From contig CAIOAN010000008.1 of assembly GCA_903855995.1 (NCBI GenBank), positions 62,001-126,000 of the forward strand: a DNA stretch of 64,000 nt, written 5' to 3'. Positions within the stretch are counted from its first letter, which is position 1. Each line of letters starts with the position of its first letter. This document shows positions 16,461 to 24,773 of this stretch, one piece after another. Both the position numbers and the translations under genes were made by a program. This DNA is from an uncultured Opitutia bacterium (lineage in GTDB: Bacteria > Verrucomicrobiota > Verrucomicrobiia > Opitutales > UBA953). A model generated the notes under the pieces. The model saw only the letters and a program-made list of their open reading frames with translations. It was not told the origin of the DNA and did not search any database.

Positions 16461-18995
16461 GTGGAGAAGGAGACCCCCATGCAAAAGCAGTATCGCGAAT
16501 TTCGAGAGAAACTCGCGACGGGGACCATTCTGCTCTTCCGACTAGGTGATTTCTACGAGGTATTTGGCGAGGATGCGGAAGTCGCCGCCCGGGTACTTGG
16601 ACTCACCCTCACAAAACGCCATGAAACGCCCATGGCCGGCCTACCTCACCATGCGGCCCCGGCTTACGTCAACCGACTCCTGGCCGCAGGGTGGAAGGTC
16701 GCCATCTGTGATCAACTCGAAGCCCCAATCGCAGGTAAACTCGTGCGCCGGGGGCTTACCCGCATTCTCACCCCCGGCACCGCCCTCGAAGACTCCCAGC
16801 TCGATTCTCGTCGCGGCAACTACCTCGCCGCCCTGAGTTGGGATAAACATGGCTGGCACGCCTCGTGGCTTGATGTTTCGACGGCCGACTTTCGCCTCGC
16901 CAGCGACACCTCGCCAGCCCGGCTCCTGCCGTTGCTCCATTCCGTCTCCCCCCGGGAAATCATCCTGCCAGAAGGATTGGAACCCTATCCCGAGCACCGT
17001 GAAGCACTGGAAGTCTTTCTGCAGGGCAGGGCGATCTCTCGCCTGCCAGGTTGGAACTTTGAGATCTCTGCAGGCGCCCGTCTGGTCGCTCAGACGCTTT
17101 CAGTGCATGGCCTGGCCGGCTTCGGCCTGACAGACGAACATCCCGCGCTGGGAACGGCCGGAGCCGTCCTAGGCTACGTGACAGACTCCCTCTGTGATCG
17201 ACCAAAGAATCTCTTTCGGCTGATTGAAACGAAACTCGGCTCCTCAGTGCTGCTGGATGCAGCTTCATCCCGAAACCTGGAATTGTTCGCTGCCTCCAAC
17301 GGATCTCGCGAAGGCTCCCTGCTCGAGACGATCGATCGCACCTCGACGCCGGCAGGCTCACGACTCCTCGCTCTATGGCTCGCGGAGCCGTCGACCGATC
17401 TTTCGGTAATCCAACACCGCCAGTCCGCCGTCGCGGAGTTCCACAAACACCCCGGCAGCTCATCGCGCGTCGGCGAGGCCCTGCGCGGTGTCCGTGATAT
17501 CGCACGTATCATCGCACGATTGCAGAATCGACTGCGCAACCCACGTGAACTCGGCGGCGTCCGCGACACCCTGTCCGCGCTCCCGCTGATCAAAGAGGAA
17601 CTGCTGGCACTCCCCGGCGGGGCGCTTTCGGTCCACGCCGACCGCATAGATATTGAAGCAGCTCTCCACGCCCAACTTCAGTCAGCTTTGGCCGATGAAC
17701 TTCCCGTCGACCTGACGGAGGGTGGGGCGCTCCGGATGGGCTATGACGTCGAGCTTGACCGCTTGCGCAGCCTGGCTTCCGACAGCAAAAGCTGGATTGC
17801 TGAATTTGAACGCAAGGAACAGACCCGCACAGGTATTAAGTCCCTGAAGGTGCGGTATAACGGCGCCTTTGGTTACGCCATCGAGATCACGAAATCCAAT
17901 CTCGCGGCCGTACCTCCGGATTACATCCGCAAACAAACGATGGTCAATGCCGAGCGCTTCACGACTGAAGAACTCCGCACGAAAGAACGCGAAGTCCTGC
18001 GCGCTGACGAGCAGGCGCTCGCCCGTGAAACGGAACTCTTTCAAATCCTGCTGGCCGACGTGGTGGCGCGGACGGAATCCCTGCTTGGGACCGCGCTGGC
18101 CATCGCAGAAGTCGATGTTCTGCGCGGATGGGCGGAGCTGGCCCGCGAAGCCAACTGGACCCGTCCGACCGTCGACGACTCTGACGTGCTGGAGATCATC
18201 CAAGGTCGCCACCCCGTGGTGGAACGCATGCTCCAGGACCGCCCTGGCGCAGGTTCCTTCGTGCCAAATGACACGACCCTGAGTAGTTCCGGCGAGCAGA
18301 TCGCCTTGCTGACCGGCCCTAACATGGCCGGCAAATCGACTTACATCCGACAGGTCGCACTGATCGCCTTACTGGCCCACCTCGGCTGCTGGGTGCCCGC
18401 CCAGACAGCCCGCATCGGACTCGTTGACCGCATCTTCTGCCGCGTCGGCGCCTCGGATGAACTCTCCCGCGGCAACTCCACCTTCATGGTGGAAATGAAC
18501 GAGACCGCTAATATTCTTAATAATTCCACGACGCGCTCCTTGGTGGTGCTCGATGAGATCGGCCGTGGCACGAGCACCTACGACGGAATTAGCATCGCCT
18601 GGGCGGTGGCCGAACATCTTCACGGCGGCAATGATGCCGGCCCGCGCACGCTGTTCGCCACGCATTACCACGAACTCACCCGACTCGCCGAATCGATGGG
18701 GCGTCTGCGCAACTGGTCGGTCGCGGTGAAGGAATGGAACGACGAGATTGTGTTCGTCCGCCGCGTCGTCCCCGGCGCTGCCGATCGTTCTTACGGCATC
18801 CAGGTCGCTCGGCTGGCGGGTATGCCTCCGGCCGTGGTGCAACGCGCCCGTGAAATCCTGAGCGGCCTCGAATCAGGGGCCGGCCTGCCTGACAAAGCAG
18901 CGAAATTGTCAGTGCCCCGCCCCGAGGTGCCTCGGAAAATGACGCCTAAACCTTCCGTTCAACCGAAGGGGCCCGAGCTGGATCTCTTCGGTTAA
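16461..18995 (+). CDS. mutS: DNA mismatch repair protein MutS
   Basis: Recognises mismatches and starts repair. At 844 aa it has all MutS parts. The mismatch-reading Phe-X-Glu is F31-Y-E33 in RLGDFYEVF. Connector, lever and clamp regions follow (RYNGAFGYAIEITKSN). The ATPase has Walker A GPNMAGKSTYIRQ at about 617, SRGNSTFMVEM, LDEIGRGTSTYDG, and ATHYHEL. The GTG at 16461 keeps the conserved ETPM residues; an ATG at 16479 has a good AGGAG before it but would lose them. Its TAA stop shares bases with the convergent lipoate ligase stop (TTAA). mutL is not in the window. Confidence 0.96.
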   Translation: MEKETPMQKQYREFREKLATGTILLFRLGDFYEVFGEDAEVAARVLGLTLTKRHETPMAGLPHHAAPAYVNRLLAAGWKVAICDQLEAPIAGKLVRRGLTRILTPGTALEDSQLDSRRGNYLAALSWDKHGWHASWLDVSTADFRLASDTSPARLLPLLHSVSPREIILPEGLEPYPEHREALEVFLQGRAISRLPGWNFEISAGARLVAQTLSVHGLAGFGLTDEHPALGTAGAVLGYVTDSLCDRPKNLFRLIETKLGSSVLLDAASSRNLELFAASNGSREGSLLETIDRTSTPAGSRLLALWLAEPSTDLSVIQHRQSAVAEFHKHPGSSSRVGEALRGVRDIARIIARLQNRLRNPRELGGVRDTLSALPLIKEELLALPGGALSVHADRIDIEAALHAQLQSALADELPVDLTEGGALRMGYDVELDRLRSLASDSKSWIAEFERKEQTRTGIKSLKVRYNGAFGYAIEITKSNLAAVPPDYIRKQTMVNAERFTTEELRTKEREVLRADEQALARETELFQILLADVVARTESLLGTALAIAEVDVLRGWAELAREANWTRPTVDDSDVLEIIQGRHPVVERMLQDRPGAGSFVPNDTTLSSSGEQIALLTGPNMAGKSTYIRQVALIALLAHLGCWVPAQTARIGLVDRIFCRVGASDELSRGNSTFMVEMNETANILNNSTTRSLVVLDEIGRGTSTYDGISIAWAVAEHLHGGNDAGPRTLFATHYHELTRLAESMGRLRNWSVAVKEWNDEIVFVRRVVPGAADRSYGIQVARLAGMPPAVVQRAREILSGLESGAGLPDKAAKLSVPRPEVPRKMTPKPSVQPKGPELDLFG

Positions 18996-19687
18996 ATCCG
19001 CTGATTCCACTCCGGCGAGGCGAACTTCGCCCATGTGCCTTCATGATCGAATTGATTGTAGACCGGCTCAGCGACGGCCACAGGCGAACTGTCCAGCACC
19101 TGACCGAGGGCAGTGGCAAAATCTTTCTCAAAGCGGAGCCAGTCGCAACCCGTTAGGAACGGACGCCACACGTAGCCCTCGATGAGTAGGCCGTGTCGGT
19201 TGCGCTTCTGGGCCGCTCCCGCCACTTTCCGGCCGTCGTCCGAGCGCACTAAATCATTCGGCTCAGCTCGAAGAGCACAACTGTCTGGAGCATGAAACTC
19301 ACGCGTGCCTGCCGGTGCGGGCGCAAGCTTAACGGGCTGACCTTGAGCCTGTAAAGCCTTGCCCAGGGCTTCATGCACGGCCGCATAGGCCGCCATGGCA
19401 TCCGCCTTAAAGAGCCGGTGAGACGAGGGAATAACCAAGGCGAAAGTCCAGTCGTCGAGGTGCGAAACCAGCCCGCCGCCGGTGCAACGCCGCACCAAAG
19501 GATACTGCGCAGGAACCTGCGGACGATACTTGGCCCATGGTTGCGAGACGCCGAAAGTATAGGCCGGATCAGACCAGGCAAAGGGCCGAAAGCGAATGTG
19601 GTCAGGCTGGGGGTAATGATCCAGCAAGAGCAGATCCGCCGACATATTGACGACGGCATCGGCGGTCTGACGAGGAAGGACGTCCAT
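18992..19687 (-). CDS. Lipoate-protein ligase A-like (BPL/LplA family)
   Basis: Likely transfers lipoate or octanoate to lipoyl domains. The 231-residue protein shows the family core: WSDPAYTFGVSQP, RRCTGGGLVSH, and GRKVAGAAQKRNRHGLLIEG, where the Lys is the expected catalytic lysine. RCTGGG replaces the usual RRxxGGG only slightly. The start at ATG 19687 lies 2 bases after the stop of the upstream reductase gene. It is shorter than E. coli LplA and lacks the C-terminal accessory domain, so an octanoyltransferase role (LipM/LipL-like) is possible. Its stop overlaps mutS. Confidence 0.8.
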   Translation of the reverse strand: MDVLPRQTADAVVNMSADLLLLDHYPQPDHIRFRPFAWSDPAYTFGVSQPWAKYRPQVPAQYPLVRRCTGGGLVSHLDDWTFALVIPSSHRLFKADAMAAYAAVHEALGKALQAQGQPVKLAPAPAGTREFHAPDSCALRAEPNDLVRSDDGRKVAGAAQKRNRHGLLIEGYVWRPFLTGCDWLRFEKDFATALGQVLDSSPVAVAEPVYNQFDHEGTWAKFASPEWNQRI

Positions 19688-19689
19688 CT

Positions 19690-20655
19690 CTAGAAGTCTA
19701 TCCCTTTTTCCAAAAGACGCACGACCTTTCGGCCGGTTTCCTTTTCGTACCAATCTTCGCATCCACGGGGAACGCGCAGTTCACTAAGCTGTTCGGCAAA
19801 AGCCTGCGCTGGGGTGCGCAGTTTGCCGGCCAGAGGGTGCAACTGCATGCTTAATTCGCGCGGGCGAGCCCCTAGGTTAGGCATGGCTGAGCGTTCGCTC
19901 GCTTTGATGAGCTTCGAAGGATCCAGTGCGAAATGCTCCGCGAGGCGAACCCCGAGCTCATGCCGACTCAGCGCCTCGGCGCCCGCCCAATGATAGACAC
20001 CTGAAAGATTGCTGCGTTCGCAAAGTTCGACCGTGACATCCGCCAGATTAGTCAATCCCACGGGCTGACGAATCTCATCGGTAAAAAGTGTCGTCGTTTT
20101 GCCCGCCGCCCAATCCAGGAATAGACGCTCATGCAGCCCGCGCCTCCCGCTGGGCGAGTTACCGTTCAGGAGGGTCGTCCGGATGACGGCCGCATGCTCG
20201 CGCCCAAACTTAAGGACCTCTACCTCGCCCGCCGCCTTGGTCTGACCATATTGATGCAATGGCCTCGGCTGATCGGTATGCTGGTAACGACCGGCTTCGC
20301 CGTTGAAGACCATGTCCGTTGAAAGGTGGACGAACTTGGCGCCGACGTGAAAACTCAGTTGGGCCAGCCGACGGGGTACATCCACATTGAGCTTAGCCGC
20401 CAGCTCCGGATTGCGCTCACATTCATCGATCGTCGGAAGTGCCGCGCAATTAATGACCGCTAGGGGGAATTCCTCGAGCAGGAAGGCTTCCAAAGTTCCG
20501 GCAGCCGTTAAATCAAGAGAAAGGGCGCGGGCGACTCCTGGGACACTGGGTAATTTCGTACCACCAATCGCAATCACCTCATGCCCACGCCGCATGGCTG
20601 CGAGGCAGACTTCCCGGCCGAGGAATCCGGAGGCGCCAGTCACGACGAGTTTCAT
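19690..20655 (-). CDS. NAD-dependent sugar epimerase/reductase, RmlD-like
   Basis: A 321-residue extended SDR similar to dTDP-4-dehydrorhamnose reductases. It starts with the dinucleotide fold MKLVVTGASGFLGREV. NCAALPTIDECERNPELA matches the RmlD block, HLSTDMVFNGEAGRY follows, and the catalytic pair is YGQTK. The true start is ATG 20655; the longer open frame upstream has no homology. RmlA, B and C are not adjacent, so the substrate is uncertain and it may not make dTDP-rhamnose. It is followed by the lipoate ligase-like gene 2 bases later, and it diverges from hisC. Confidence 0.8.
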   Translation of the reverse strand: MKLVVTGASGFLGREVCLAAMRRGHEVIAIGGTKLPSVPGVARALSLDLTAAGTLEAFLLEEFPLAVINCAALPTIDECERNPELAAKLNVDVPRRLAQLSFHVGAKFVHLSTDMVFNGEAGRYQHTDQPRPLHQYGQTKAAGEVEVLKFGREHAAVIRTTLLNGNSPSGRRGLHERLFLDWAAGKTTTLFTDEIRQPVGLTNLADVTVELCERSNLSGVYHWAGAEALSRHELGVRLAEHFALDPSKLIKASERSAMPNLGARPRELSMQLHPLAGKLRTPAQAFAEQLSELRVPRGCEDWYEKETGRKVVRLLEKGIDF

Positions 20656-20752
20656 ACTGCACGCATAAGCCGCACCGCTGGCATAGGCAAGCGGGGAGGG
20701 CCGTCGCTCACGCTTGCCAAGCACGACAACTGTCGCATTGATTACCCTATTC

Positions 20753-21841
20753 ATGGCTTCTTATTCAGATCTAGCCAACCGGCCCGTGCTCACCCAGCCC
20801 GTCTACGAAGCGGGCCGACCCATCGAAGTGGTTGCGCGTGAATTCGGCCTGGACCCAGCCTCGGTCATCAAACTGGCTTCCAACGAAAACCCGCTGGGGC
20901 CTTCTCCGCTCGGTCTGGCCGCGGCACGCAAAGCACTGGACCATTGCCACCTTTATCCCGACGGGGGCTGCACCTTCCTGCGCGAGAAACTCGCACGTAA
21001 ATGGTCCATGGAGCCCGGCAATTTCGTCATCGGCAATGGCTCCAACGAAGTGATGATCCTGCTCGCTCAGGCTTTCCTCCGACCAGGCGATGAAGTCGTC
21101 TTCGGGGCCCAAGCCTTCATCGTCTACAAACTTGCCACCATGCTCTTCGGGGCCACACCCGTGGAAGTGCCAATGCCAGGCTACCGCCACGACCTCAAGG
21201 CCTTGCGCGCGGCAATCACACCGAAGACCCGCATCCTCTTCCTCGCCAGCCCGAACAACCCGACCGGCGGCACGGATTCGCCTGCGGACATCTTGGCTCT
21301 CGCGGCGTCACTGCCAGAAGACGTTATTTTCTGCCTCGATGAGGCTTACACCGAATACCTCGAAGCCTCGGCTGACCTTCGTCCGCTGATGCAATCCGGA
21401 CGCAAGGTGGTGCTTTCACGCACATTTTCAAAAGCATACGGCTTGGCCGGATTACGCGTAGGTTACCTGATGGGCTCCACCGAGGTGTGCAGCCTGTTGA
21501 ATCGAGTCCGCCAGCCCTTCAACGTCAACTTACCAGCCTTAGCCGCCGCCGAAGCCGCCCTCGATGACGATGCTTTCGTACGCCAGACCCGTGAGGTCAA
21601 CGCGGCCGGCATTGCCCAACTCTCGGCCGGCCTCCAAAAGCTCGGCTACGCCTACATCGACGGAAAGGCCAACTTCCTTGCCGTCCAAGTTCCCAAGGCA
21701 GAAGAGGCTTTCACCTTGTTGCAATGCGCAGGCGTCATCGTCCGCCCGCTCCGGGGCTACGGCATGATCGGATGGCTGCGCCTTACCGTGGGCACCGCCG
21801 CCCAGAACAGTCGTCTGCTGGAAGAACTGGGTAAACTCTGA
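20753..21841 (+). CDS. hisC: Histidinol-phosphate aminotransferase
   Basis: Class I/II PLP aminotransferase of histidine synthesis, 362 aa. LASNENPLGPSPL, YPDGGC, the AGxP-type F-substituted SPNNPTGG, DEAYTEY and the PLP lysine K227 in SRTFSKAYGLAGLRVGY are present, as is the C-terminal RPLRGYGMIGWLRLTVG. The chosen start is ATG 20753 because the family alignment begins at MASYSDLANRPVL. Other his genes are dispersed (hisF at 27776), so histidine genes do not form one operon here. The downstream gene begins 2 bases after its stop. Confidence 0.93.
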   Translation: MASYSDLANRPVLTQPVYEAGRPIEVVAREFGLDPASVIKLASNENPLGPSPLGLAAARKALDHCHLYPDGGCTFLREKLARKWSMEPGNFVIGNGSNEVMILLAQAFLRPGDEVVFGAQAFIVYKLATMLFGATPVEVPMPGYRHDLKALRAAITPKTRILFLASPNNPTGGTDSPADILALAASLPEDVIFCLDEAYTEYLEASADLRPLMQSGRKVVLSRTFSKAYGLAGLRVGYLMGSTEVCSLLNRVRQPFNVNLPALAAAEAALDDDAFVRQTREVNAAGIAQLSAGLQKLGYAYIDGKANFLAVQVPKAEEAFTLLQCAGVIVRPLRGYGMIGWLRLTVGTAAQNSRLLEELGKL

Positions 21842-21843
21842 AC

Positions 21844-22236
21844 ATGAACTTCGACGAAGCCGTTAGGATCATCCGACTGAAAGACCCTCGCTACCTCCCG
21901 CAGGCCTACGAGGTCGTCCGGCTCGGCCTGGATCATGCCCAGAAAATCGTCCACGGGGAGCCGAAGAAAGGGAAGAGTGCGACCAACCGGCACGTGACTG
22001 GTCCGCAGTTGCTGGAAGGATTTCGCCAGCATGTGCTCGATGCCTACGGCCCCATGTCTTACCCGCTCTTGCACAACTGGGGCCTCCGCAAATCAGCCGA
22101 CGTCGGCAACATCGTCTTTAATATTATCGATACCGGATTATTCGGCAGATCGCCCGAGGATAACCTCGATGACTTCAGCAACGTCTACGACTTCAAGGAG
22201 GTTTTCCAAAAACCTTTTGAACCGGGGGCGAACTGA
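21844..22236 (+). CDS. Conserved protein of the Minf_1886 family
   Basis: A 130-residue protein matching my memory of a family named after a Methylacidiphilum gene and found mainly in the PVC group. It has no signal peptide or membrane segment. Recognisable blocks are IRLKDPRYLPQAYEVV near the start, TGPQLLEGFRQHVLDAYGP in the middle and LRKSADVGNIVFNIIDTG later. No function is known. It starts 2 bases after hisC, so it is probably co-translated, and its TGA stop abuts the TCA (reverse stop) of the HAD-DUF721 gene, forming TGATCA. Confidence 0.75.
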   Translation: MNFDEAVRIIRLKDPRYLPQAYEVVRLGLDHAQKIVHGEPKKGKSATNRHVTGPQLLEGFRQHVLDAYGPMSYPLLHNWGLRKSADVGNIVFNIIDTGLFGRSPEDNLDDFSNVYDFKEVFQKPFEPGAN

Positions 22237-23292
22237 TCAGGCGTTGACGAAGCTAATCGACTTAACCTCAAGGCAGCCGCGAAGGGTCCGGATCTTGGCG
22301 AGCAGGGCGCGCTCGTGAAAGCGTACTTCTGATTTCACCACGGAATTCTCGCACTGCACGACCAGCCGGCCGCCCTCGAGGACGCGAAGCGGAGCGCAAC
22401 GCTTGGCGAGTTTCAACGGGAGCAGCTCGAGCCAATGGGCGACGATGGCGTCCTCGGGCACCGGCTTGTCCAAGCGCAACTTACGGAAGGCATCCTGGAC
22501 GGCATCATCCATGCTTTTAAGAGGCCGATCCGTCGAGCGACCGCGGTCTTCCGGGAGCCCCCTGAGATTCGCGAGAAGATTGAGCACGGTTCGCGAGAAT
22601 CGTCCCTTCTGACGACCTTCGGTCAACAAGGCGCGGACCGCGTAAGGCGCTTCCAAAATCTTCTCCAACCGCAGGCAACGCTCCGGAGCATGCGCCCCAC
22701 CTGCGACGATACCCGTCGCCCCAGCATCACGAGCAGCGGCACCATCTTCAGCGGGACTATCGCCAATATGAACCAAAGTCGCACAAGTTCCGCCGAGCTC
22801 ACGTGCGGCGTGGGCGAAGGCCCTAGGGTCGGGCTTGGTAAAACCTGTTTCCGACGAAAGGAACACCCCGTCCAACTGTCGCAGGATTCCCTTGCCGGCC
22901 AGCACCGTGCGCATGCGTGCATCGGCATTCGACAAGACTCCCACCTTGATGCCAAGGAAACGGATGGCCGAAATCGCGTTCAACGCCCCCGGCGCCACCC
23001 GCCACGCCGTTGGCTTACCGAATTCTTCCCAGCACTCTTTGAAAACCGGTTCCAGCAACGCCGAGGGCAGGGCTGGACCGAAACAACGTTGCACTACCTC
23101 GCGCCAGAAAACCTCCGGCTGTGCATTCTTGGGGCCGCCCTTAAATGCCAGCGGAAAAGAGGCCTCAAGAACAGCGGCCTCCACTTCGACCCCATGACGC
23201 CGTGCACATGCCGCATAGACCGCGCCCACCGAGGGGTGCGGAAAGAGCAACGTGCCGGCGAGATCGAAGGTGACGGCGTGAACTTTAGCCAT
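22237..23292 (-). CDS. HAD hydrolase fused to a DUF721/DciA-like domain
   Basis: A 351-residue two-domain protein. Residues 1-225 form a HAD hydrolase: motif I FDLAGTLL (D10; the second Asp of DxD is Ala12, as in REG-2-like members), motif II VLSNAD, motif III Lys in GFTKPDP and motif IV VHIGDSPAED. Residues from about 255 to the end resemble DUF721: DAFRKLRL, VAHWLELLPLKLAKRCAPLRV, then GGRLVVQCENSVVKSEVRF. DUF721 proteins include DciA, the ancestral loader of the replicative helicase DnaB. An internal ATG at 22512 could start a separate 91-residue DciA-like product. The fusion is unusual; the domain calls are mine from motifs. Confidence 0.75.
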   Translation of the reverse strand: MAKVHAVTFDLAGTLLFPHPSVGAVYAACARRHGVEVEAAVLEASFPLAFKGGPKNAQPEVFWREVVQRCFGPALPSALLEPVFKECWEEFGKPTAWRVAPGALNAISAIRFLGIKVGVLSNADARMRTVLAGKGILRQLDGVFLSSETGFTKPDPRAFAHAARELGGTCATLVHIGDSPAEDGAAARDAGATGIVAGGAHAPERCLRLEKILEAPYAVRALLTEGRQKGRFSRTVLNLLANLRGLPEDRGRSTDRPLKSMDDAVQDAFRKLRLDKPVPEDAIVAHWLELLPLKLAKRCAPLRVLEGGRLVVQCENSVVKSEVRFHERALLAKIRTLRGCLEVKSISFVNA

Positions 23293-23374
23293 GGAGCGTA
23301 GGGGAGCGGGGGCGGCCTAAAGGTCAATCCCCGTGACCCCAGCATGTCCCGGCTTGTCTAATTGCGAGAATCGG

Positions 23375-23387
23375 TAATAAACAACTT
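23375..23387 (+). promoter_or_regulatory. Possible -10 box directly before a lipoprotein gene
   Basis: TAATAA at 23375-23380 lies only 7 bases from the ATG at 23388, with TTGTCT 15 bases further upstream. If real, the mRNA would have almost no leader. No Shine-Dalgarno sequence is present. Confidence 0.3.
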
Positions 23388-23855
23388 ATGCACCTACCCC
23401 GTAAGCCTGTTGCCTTTGCCCTGGCAGCCTTTGCCGCTCTTTTCGCTGGTTGTGCCACTTCCAGCCAGTCCGGAGGCTCCCTGAAGGGCGTTTCGCGGGT
23501 TTACGTAGCCGAGACCATCGGTGCGACCACCCCCGAGACCACAGGGGCCACCAACGCCGTCCACGACGCAGCCGTCCGCGAACTGGGAGCCCGCGGCTAT
23601 GTCGTGGTTCCTGCCGCCGCCCAAGCCGACGCCGTCCTGCGGAGCAGCTGGCGCATCCGCCAGAGCGAGACCAACAACTCGAACATCCCTGTCGTCTCGC
23701 TCTCGGTCAGCCTATTCGACAAATCCGGCCACCGCCTCTTTGACGCCGACTCCGGCTCTTCCGTTCCGACCAGCTTCTGGAACGAATCGCGCGCCGCCCA
23801 AGAGGCTTCGGTGATGCTGGGTCGCCTGACGAAGGCTTCGGTCCAGCAGAAGTAA
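23388..23855 (+). CDS. Predicted small outer-membrane/periplasmic lipoprotein
   Basis: A 155-residue protein with a typical lipoprotein signal: basic start (PRKP), a hydrophobic stretch (FALAAFAALFAGC) and lipobox FAGC, so the mature protein begins at Cys22 and would be lipid-anchored. The rest resembles small DUF-type lipoproteins with a mixed alpha/beta domain (VYVAETIG, AVRELGARGYVVV, AVLRSSWRIRQSE). I do not recognise a named family. It diverges from the HAD-DUF721 gene and abuts the stop of the convergent panE. Confidence 0.7.
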   Translation: MHLPRKPVAFALAAFAALFAGCATSSQSGGSLKGVSRVYVAETIGATTPETTGATNAVHDAAVRELGARGYVVVPAAAQADAVLRSSWRIRQSETNNSNIPVVSLSVSLFDKSGHRLFDADSGSSVPTSFWNESRAAQEASVMLGRLTKASVQQK

Positions 23856-24773
23856 TCACCGTCCCCGCTGCGCGAGTTTCGTTCGGATATCCGTGATCAG
23901 CTGCTTGATCGCTGGCATCTCCGCACCGGCGGCCAAGCCCCTGCGAAGCGGCTCGCCCCAGATACCCTCGACTTCAACGTCCCTGCCTTCGACAAAATCA
24001 ATGAGGCTCGACGGACGGTAAGGACCCATTCCGACCGTCACATCAAACTGACGTTGAATATGGGCCTCATCAAAACCGCACCCCCGGGCAATTGAAGCCG
24101 CGCGGACCTCTTCCATGAGCAAACGAACGCGGGCCTTGAGCGCCGGGTCCGCCAGAATGAGATCCGTGGTAATCGCACCGGCTGCGATCGAAAGACCGTT
24201 GAAAGGGATATTCCAGCAGAGCTTCTTCCAGAGCACGGCTTCCAACGATACCTCGGCGGCCGCGTCGATGCTCGCGGCAACAAAAGTACGCACACACGTA
24301 TCCACCGCAGGGTTAATAGCGCCGCGGGCGGCCGCCATGCGCACATAGCCTGCCAGGGTCACGTCAATATAGGCAGGGGCAGTGCGATTGATGCACACGA
24401 AACAAAGACCGGCCACGATCCGGTCAAAGGAGAGCACCTGGGAAATCACCTCTACGTTGCCCATGCCATTCTGCAAGGTCAGCACGAGGGTCGCCGGGCC
24501 CACCAAGGGACGTAACAATTCTGGCAGGATGGCGTTAGATGTCGACTTCGTGGTCACGACCACGAGTTCACAAGGCCCTACCGCACGAGCATCCGGCTGC
24601 GCCGACGCCACCTGGACGATACGCTCCTGCCCCTGGCGTTTGATGACCAAGCCACGGCGTGTGATGACCTCATGGTCGCTGCGCGCGATGCAGTGAACCT
24701 CATTGCCAGCCTGCGCAAGCATGGCGGCATACCAACCCCCGAGCGCACCTGTACCGACGACGGCAATTTTCAT
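23856..24773 (-). CDS. panE: 2-dehydropantoate 2-reductase
   Basis: NADPH-dependent reduction of ketopantoate to pantoate in pantothenate synthesis. At 305 aa it starts with the Rossmann motif IAVVGTGALGGWYAAMLAQAG. VVTTKS and LQNGMGN are conserved. The catalytic lysine lies in EAVLWKKLCWNIPFNGLSI, and the C-terminal PSSLIDFVEGRDVEVEGIWGEP matches the family's PSMLQDxxxGRxTEID block. KetoPant reductase and related reductases of other 2-oxo acids share this fold, so substrate is probable rather than proven. It overlaps nadB by 4 bases (ATGA) and is probably co-translated with it. panD is in the same window but not adjacent. Confidence 0.85.
   Translation of the reverse strand: MKIAVVGTGALGGWYAAMLAQAGNEVHCIARSDHEVITRRGLVIKRQGQERIVQVASAQPDARAVGPCELVVVTTKSTSNAILPELLRPLVGPATLVLTLQNGMGNVEVISQVLSFDRIVAGLCFVCINRTAPAYIDVTLAGYVRMAAARGAINPAVDTCVRTFVAASIDAAAEVSLEAVLWKKLCWNIPFNGLSIAAGAITTDLILADPALKARVRLLMEEVRAASIARGCGFDEAHIQRQFDVTVGMGPYRPSSLIDFVEGRDVEVEGIWGEPLRRGLAAGAEMPAIKQLITDIRTKLAQRGR

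Noticed and set aside
22435-23301. 288-residue open frame opposite the HAD-DUF721 gene
   Set aside because: No recognisable domain; the minus-strand frame has all HAD motifs.
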